Under the pieces are notes generated by a model, which saw only the letters and a list, made by a program, of their open reading frames with translations, had not been told where the DNA came from and did not search any database. A stretch of DNA of 64,000 nt from Candidatus Paracaedibacteraceae bacterium (lineage in GTDB: Bacteria; Pseudomonadota; Alphaproteobacteria; UBA6184). The position numbers and the translations under genes were made by a program. Every line of letters starts with the position of its first letter. The stretch's first letter is position 1. The stretch spans positions 1 through 64,000 of the forward strand of contig JACKLG010000001.1 in assembly GCA_024236035.1 (NCBI GenBank). The letters run 5' to 3'. This document shows positions 60,169 to 64,000 of the stretch, piece by piece.

Positions 60169-63100
60169 TTAGTCGTCTTCTCCAACAGGAGAAGTAGGCT
60201 CAGCCCGAGCTTTCTCTAATAATGCTTGTAATCGAGCAGTCCTCGCTATCGATGCCTCTGTTGCTTCACGTGCATCTTTAGGGCTAAAAACCGGCCGACC
60301 TGTAGCTGCACGAGGAGGTGTCCCATCAAGAGGTGCTGCTGCCCTCAGTCTTGCAAGCAATGCTGCTGCAGCTTCAGTTGCGTCACCAGAATCATAAGAA
60401 TCAAAAGATCCCGCACGACCACGACCAGGCTCATCACCAAAACCTACGCCAGTTGAAGTTGCTCCCATACGTCCAGCAGCAGCTCCAAATGTTGCCTCAC
60501 CAGAAGCAGCAGCAGCTTTAGGCGCAACTTCGCGTACAACCGCACCTTCATATTCAGCCAAAATTTGACCATTTACAACTGCAGCAACGCCAGCAGCAAG
60601 ATCACGAATCTCGTCTTCTTTTTCTGCGCGAACGTCTCTAACAGCACCAGACAATCTCTGAAGGTTAGCTAAATCTGCAACCATAGTATCAAGTCGGCTC
60701 AATTCAGAACGAAGTCCAGCCGCACGGCTACGTAATGCTGCATAATCTTCATCTGCAACAAGTGCTGCTCTCAATTCTGCATGACGAGCTTCAACCGCAG
60801 CTTTTTCCTCAGTCAAAGCAGTTTCGCGTTCCGCGATTGCATCAAGGTCTCTGCGTGCAGCGTCTGCATCAGCAGTTGCTCTGCCTTCATGTGCTACATC
60901 TCCACGAAGTTTCGCCAACTCTTCAGTTTCAGCGTCAGTTAAGTCACGATCGTCAATCGCTTCTAATTCAGCGATTCTTGCCTTCGGCGCAGCTAAACCT
61001 TCAAGATATTCAGTTGCTGTAGCAAATCTTTGTTGGTGTCCAGTTTTTTGTTCAGCCAACGCACTCAACTCACCTGTTATCGCTTCGAATCTACGACCAG
61101 CGTCTGTTAAATCAGCAGCTCTATCTTCCAACTCACGTTCTACACCAGCAAGATCACGTGCTAGACCATCATGATCTTCATCACGATACTCTGCATCCAA
61201 AGCGCTATAAGCAGCTTCAAGATCACCCAAAGAACCTACACGACTTTGGAATTCTGCAAAGTTTCTGCGTGCAGCAGCTTCTAATCTTGCATCACGATCA
61301 ACGTCGCTTGAAGAAGATTTTCTATCAGCACGAGGTGCAAACACACCAGAAATCATCTCATCAGTGATGAAATCTGCATCAGTTGAATCGTTCAATTCAC
61401 TCAATGCAGTTGAAAGGTTTACTAAAGCTGCCTTTAACTTACCATTGTATCGTTCAAGGTTATGATGATATTCTTCAATACCATCAAAGCGATCAACGGG
61501 TTGTAATTGTTCATGAAGTTCATCAGCTCGTTCAGTCAATCTCTCTATGTCTGCTCCGCGTGCCGTTTGCGCATCAGCATACTCAGATTCCAAACGACTA
61601 CGTGCTTCAGACTCTAATGCACTACGTCCCTCTGCACCAGCTTCAAATGCAGCAGCAGCTTCACGATATTCTTTCTTAATTGCTTCGACACGTGCTTCCA
61701 CAGCATTAATCTGCGCATAAACAGCATCATTCGCTTTAGCTGTTGCTAAACGGTCTAATTCAGTCGCAACTGCTTTAGCCACAGCTTTTTCAGCTTCATC
61801 CAAAGCAGAAATCAATCGATTCAAAGCTCTTTTTGCCACAGATGTAACTCTCTCAGGAGAAGCAGAACGAGCATGAGTCCATCCTGATGCAGATAAACCT
61901 AAGTCCGCTTCAGGTGTTGGATCCAATGTTTCTAATCTTGCAGCATATGCACGTGCAACAGCTAACACACCAGAAATATATTCATGATTTAAATCTGTGT
62001 CAGATACTAACTTACGCAATTCGCGAACAATCGCAAATTTTTCTTCATCGGCTGCAGAAACAGCAGCAACACTCGCTTTCGCAGGCGCAGTCGCAGCAGA
62101 TGCATGCCCAGCAGAAGCTTCCGCTGCTGGCAATTCAATGTCTAATAAATCTTTTACTTCATTAAATTTCGCAACAAATCCTTTAAATTTTGCAAATTCG
62201 CCGCGCATATCAGCAGCATCGTAAAGACGACCAGCTGCCAATTCTCTAGCAACAAGTCCAATCATTGCTTGACCTTGACGAAGTTTTGCATTAATAAACG
62301 CAGCAACTCGTCCAGATGTTTCGCCTGTACCTTCAACAAAGTCAAAACCTTGGAATTGTTCTGCTTGACCTTTTAATGCTGTTGCTTTTTCAATCGCAGC
62401 TTCAGCTTCAAACACAGCTTCAATCTCAGCAACTACTTCACGATATTGACCTGCAAGGGCTTCAGAAATAACGTCATCACCCGCCTCAGAAGCTTCTTCT
62501 GCTGCATCTGCTGCCATAGTCGCGTCATAATGATCAAGTTCACGAACTAAATATGTGTGCAACTGACGTAATGTAGTTAAACCGTCACGGTCAGCAACAT
62601 CAGCAAGTGTCCAAGCCGGACGTCCCTCTTCTTCTGCTTCAGCATCAGCTTCAACAGCTTCAAACACTACGGTTGCAGCTTTTAATGCGTCAATACGATC
62701 TAATGCAGCATCTCTTGCTTCAGTTTGCGCTTCAATTTCAGCGTCTGCATCTACAATAACTTTTCCAAGAATTGCAGCTGTATCTAATGCAGCAACACGT
62801 GCAGCTAATGCTTCAGCTTTACCTTCAAAACCAGCAAGTCTTGCAACTTCAGCTTCAAAACCAGGAATTCTACCAGCTTCAGCTATTAATGCACGCATCT
62901 GTGATTCTAAAGTAGTGTTTTCTGTTCTTACAGCGTCCAATGCTAGTTGCGCAGCAGCAGCTTGGTCAGCAGCTTCTCTTGCTCTCTCTTGAGCCTTAGA
63001 TTTAGCTTCTTCAGCTTTTTTAAGCTCATCTGCAGTTTCGGTAACTCTTTGTAAAGCAGCAGTTTTTTCAGCAGCAAGTTGGCGGCGGTTAGCTTGAGCT

Positions 63101-64000
63101 TCTCTTAACTGTTGCGCAATCGCTGCATCAGTAGGATTCGCAGCGGCAGCAGCAGTCAATCTATCAACTTCCGCATCTCCAGCAACTAAGTCTCTTTCTG
63201 CTTTGCGTGCTTTTTTGCCTGCTTCAAATTCAGCTTTTGCCGCAGTTACTGCTTCAGCAGTTGCAGCGATAGATGCTTTTAAAGCTTTTATGTTGCCAGC
63301 TAGTGTTTTCACTATTAATTGTAGAGATTCAAATTCAGCCTTTGTCTTATCAGCCGCTTTTTCAGCCGCTTCTAATTCTTTTGTTGCTTTTTCAGCCTCA
63401 GCTTTTTTCGCAGCTAATGATCTCTTTGCATTTGACAAAGCAACTTCAGCATCAGCAATTTGCGCAACAATCTCTTTTACTGCAGCTTCTTTTGCAGTAA
63501 CAGTATCCGCTAATTCAGCTTCTCTTGCAGCATCACGTTCTTTTTTAAGTGATACTTCTCTCGCTGCTAACTCTGTTGCTGTCGCAGTTGCTCTTTCAAG
63601 TGCAGTTTCAGCTTCTGTAACCGCTACATCAGCATTTCCTTTTGCTGTTTTTGCAGTTGCCAATGCCTCTTTAGCATTTTTTGCTGCAGTTTCTGCCGCT
63701 GTTAATGCCGCTGCCTTCGCAGTTTCAAGCGCTGCTAATTTTTGTTCTAAATCAGTTTTTGCTGTCTTTAATCGGTCTGTTACTCTGCTTAATTCAGTCA
63801 CAGCAGCTTCAGCTGCAGTTGTTGCAGCAGCTTTTGCTTCTTTTGCAGTATTTAACGCTGCTTCAGCAGCAGCTTTCGCAGCTTTTGCAGCTTCAAATGC
63901 TTTATCTGCAGCTGTTTGTTTTTCTTTTGCAGCAGCAATTTCAGCATCTTTTTCTGCAATCTTGGCTTGCAATAAGTTTAACGCTAATACTTCTGCAGAT
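60169..64000 (-). CDS. Giant Ala/Glu-rich coiled-coil protein, N-terminus beyond window
   Basis: Function unknown. The frame is open from the right edge (64000) to 60169, giving at least 1276 residues. The visible 5' end (…SAEVLALNLLQAKIAEKDAEI…) has no start or signal peptide, so the gene begins outside the window; a TTG at 63972 is not a credible start. The first 400 residues are nearly pure Ala/Lys/Glu/Thr heptad coil (AKAAAEAALNTAKEAKAAATTA...). The middle (about 420-720) is more globular and acidic, and coil returns at 750-1130. The Gly/Ala-rich tail ends SPVGEDD. It resembles filamentous, cytoskeleton-like or secreted coiled-coil proteins. Its membership in the exported group is inferred from its neighbours. 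Confidence 0.75.
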   Translation of the reverse strand, partial: SAEVLALNLLQAKIAEKDAEIAAAKEKQTAADKAFEAAKAAKAAAEAALNTAKEAKAAATTAAEAAVTELSRVTDRLKTAKTDLEQKLAALETAKAAALTAAETAAKNAKEALATAKTAKGNADVAVTEAETALERATATATELAAREVSLKKERDAAREAELADTVTAKEAAVKEIVAQIADAEVALSNAKRSLAAKKAEAEKATKELEAAEKAADKTKAEFESLQLIVKTLAGNIKALKASIAATAEAVTAAKAEFEAGKKARKAERDLVAGDAEVDRLTAAAAANPTDAAIAQQLREAQANRRQLAAEKTAALQRVTETADELKKAEEAKSKAQERAREAADQAAAAQLALDAVRTENTTLESQMRALIAEAGRIPGFEAEVARLAGFEGKAEALAARVAALDTAAILGKVIVDADAEIEAQTEARDAALDRIDALKAATVVFEAVEADAEAEEEGRPAWTLADVADRDGLTTLRQLHTYLVRELDHYDATMAADAAEEASEAGDDVISEALAGQYREVVAEIEAVFEAEAAIEKATALKGQAEQFQGFDFVEGTGETSGRVAAFINAKLRQGQAMIGLVARELAAGRLYDAADMRGEFAKFKGFVAKFNEVKDLLDIELPAAEASAGHASAATAPAKASVAAVSAADEEKFAIVRELRKLVSDTDLNHEYISGVLAVARAYAARLETLDPTPEADLGLSASGWTHARSASPERVTSVAKRALNRLISALDEAEKAVAKAVATELDRLATAKANDAVYAQINAVEARVEAIKKEYREAAAAFEAGAEGRSALESEARSRLESEYADAQTARGADIERLTERADELHEQLQPVDRFDGIEEYHHNLERYNGKLKAALVNLSTALSELNDSTDADFITDEMISGVFAPRADRKSSSSDVDRDARLEAAARRNFAEFQSRVGSLGDLEAAYSALDAEYRDEDHDGLARDLAGVERELEDRAADLTDAGRRFEAITGELSALAEQKTGHQQRFATATEYLEGLAAPKARIAELEAIDDRDLTDAETEELAKLRGDVAHEGRATADADAARRDLDAIAERETALTEEKAAVEARHAELRAALVADEDYAALRSRAAGLRSELSRLDTMVADLANLQRLSGAVRDVRAEKEDEIRDLAAGVAAVVNGQILAEYEGAVVREVAPKAAAASGEATFGAAAGRMGATSTGVGFGDEPGRGRAGSFDSYDSGDATEAAAALLARLRAAAPLDGTPPRAATGRPVFSPKDAREATEASIARTARLQALLEKARAEPTSPVGEDD

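Overview
The window is a 64 kb piece of an AT-rich alphaproteobacterial chromosome. Lineage markers are MipZ, the NtrY/NtrX pair inside a dusB-fis-ntrY-ntrX-trkA block, the very large NAD-glutamate dehydrogenase, split glycyl-tRNA synthetase (glyQ/glyS), and HslV with a short leader before its catalytic Thr. Transketolase and enolase are retained, and there is a large stock of secreted coiled-coil proteins and lineage-specific lipoproteins. Together these suggest a protist-associated member of Holosporales (Paracaedibacter/Caedimonas/Odyssella-like) rather than Rickettsia. That placement is inference; no rRNA is present to confirm it.

Layout. 1-7000: tkt (cut by the left edge), an MscS-type channel, then rplY, pth, secG and eno. 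7050-14620: three consecutive lipoprotein genes with unrelated N-terminal parts but an almost identical C-terminal barrel-like domain (a DNA repeat of 0.65-0.76 kb). 14700-28860: glyQ, glyS, tRNA-Gly(GCC), gdh, dusB, a small Fis-like gene, ntrY, ntrX and trkA, mostly tightly packed on the plus strand. 28860-29650: a gene-free stretch with a strong minus-strand promoter, a terminator hairpin and a candidate structured RNA. 29650-33680: uvrA and tgt. 33750: tRNA-Arg(CCG). 33990-43190 (minus strand): an outer-membrane protein, a polyprenyl synthase, hslU/hslV, a secreted HEXXH protein, a trypsin-like secreted protease directly behind dnaJ, and dnaK preceded by a CIRCE operator. 43400-43715: a decayed IS200/IS605 transposase. 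44140-46720: a four-gene bufferin-type RiPP operon (precursor, MNIO enzyme, partner protein, DoxX). 46900-53910: infC, thrS, a membrane J-domain protein, mipZ, an RluC-type pseudouridine synthase, rlmN and an NDUFAF5-like methyltransferase homologue.

53930-64000: six minus-strand genes for exported proteins. Five have visible Sec signals and the sixth is cut by the right edge. All are rich in predicted coiled coil. One ends in GCCCVVM, a C-terminal tetrapeptide that matches a eukaryotic farnesylation (CaaX) box. Its paralogue next door instead ends in a hydrophobic tail. Two further genes are recent tandem duplicates, one with a poly-C tract beside its likely -10 box. This cluster, together with the lipoprotein repeat family, the bufferin operon and the protease pair, looks like the host-interaction part of the window.

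Most housekeeping genes have clear family signatures. Calls in the surface/secreted clusters rest on architecture only, and no database search could be run.
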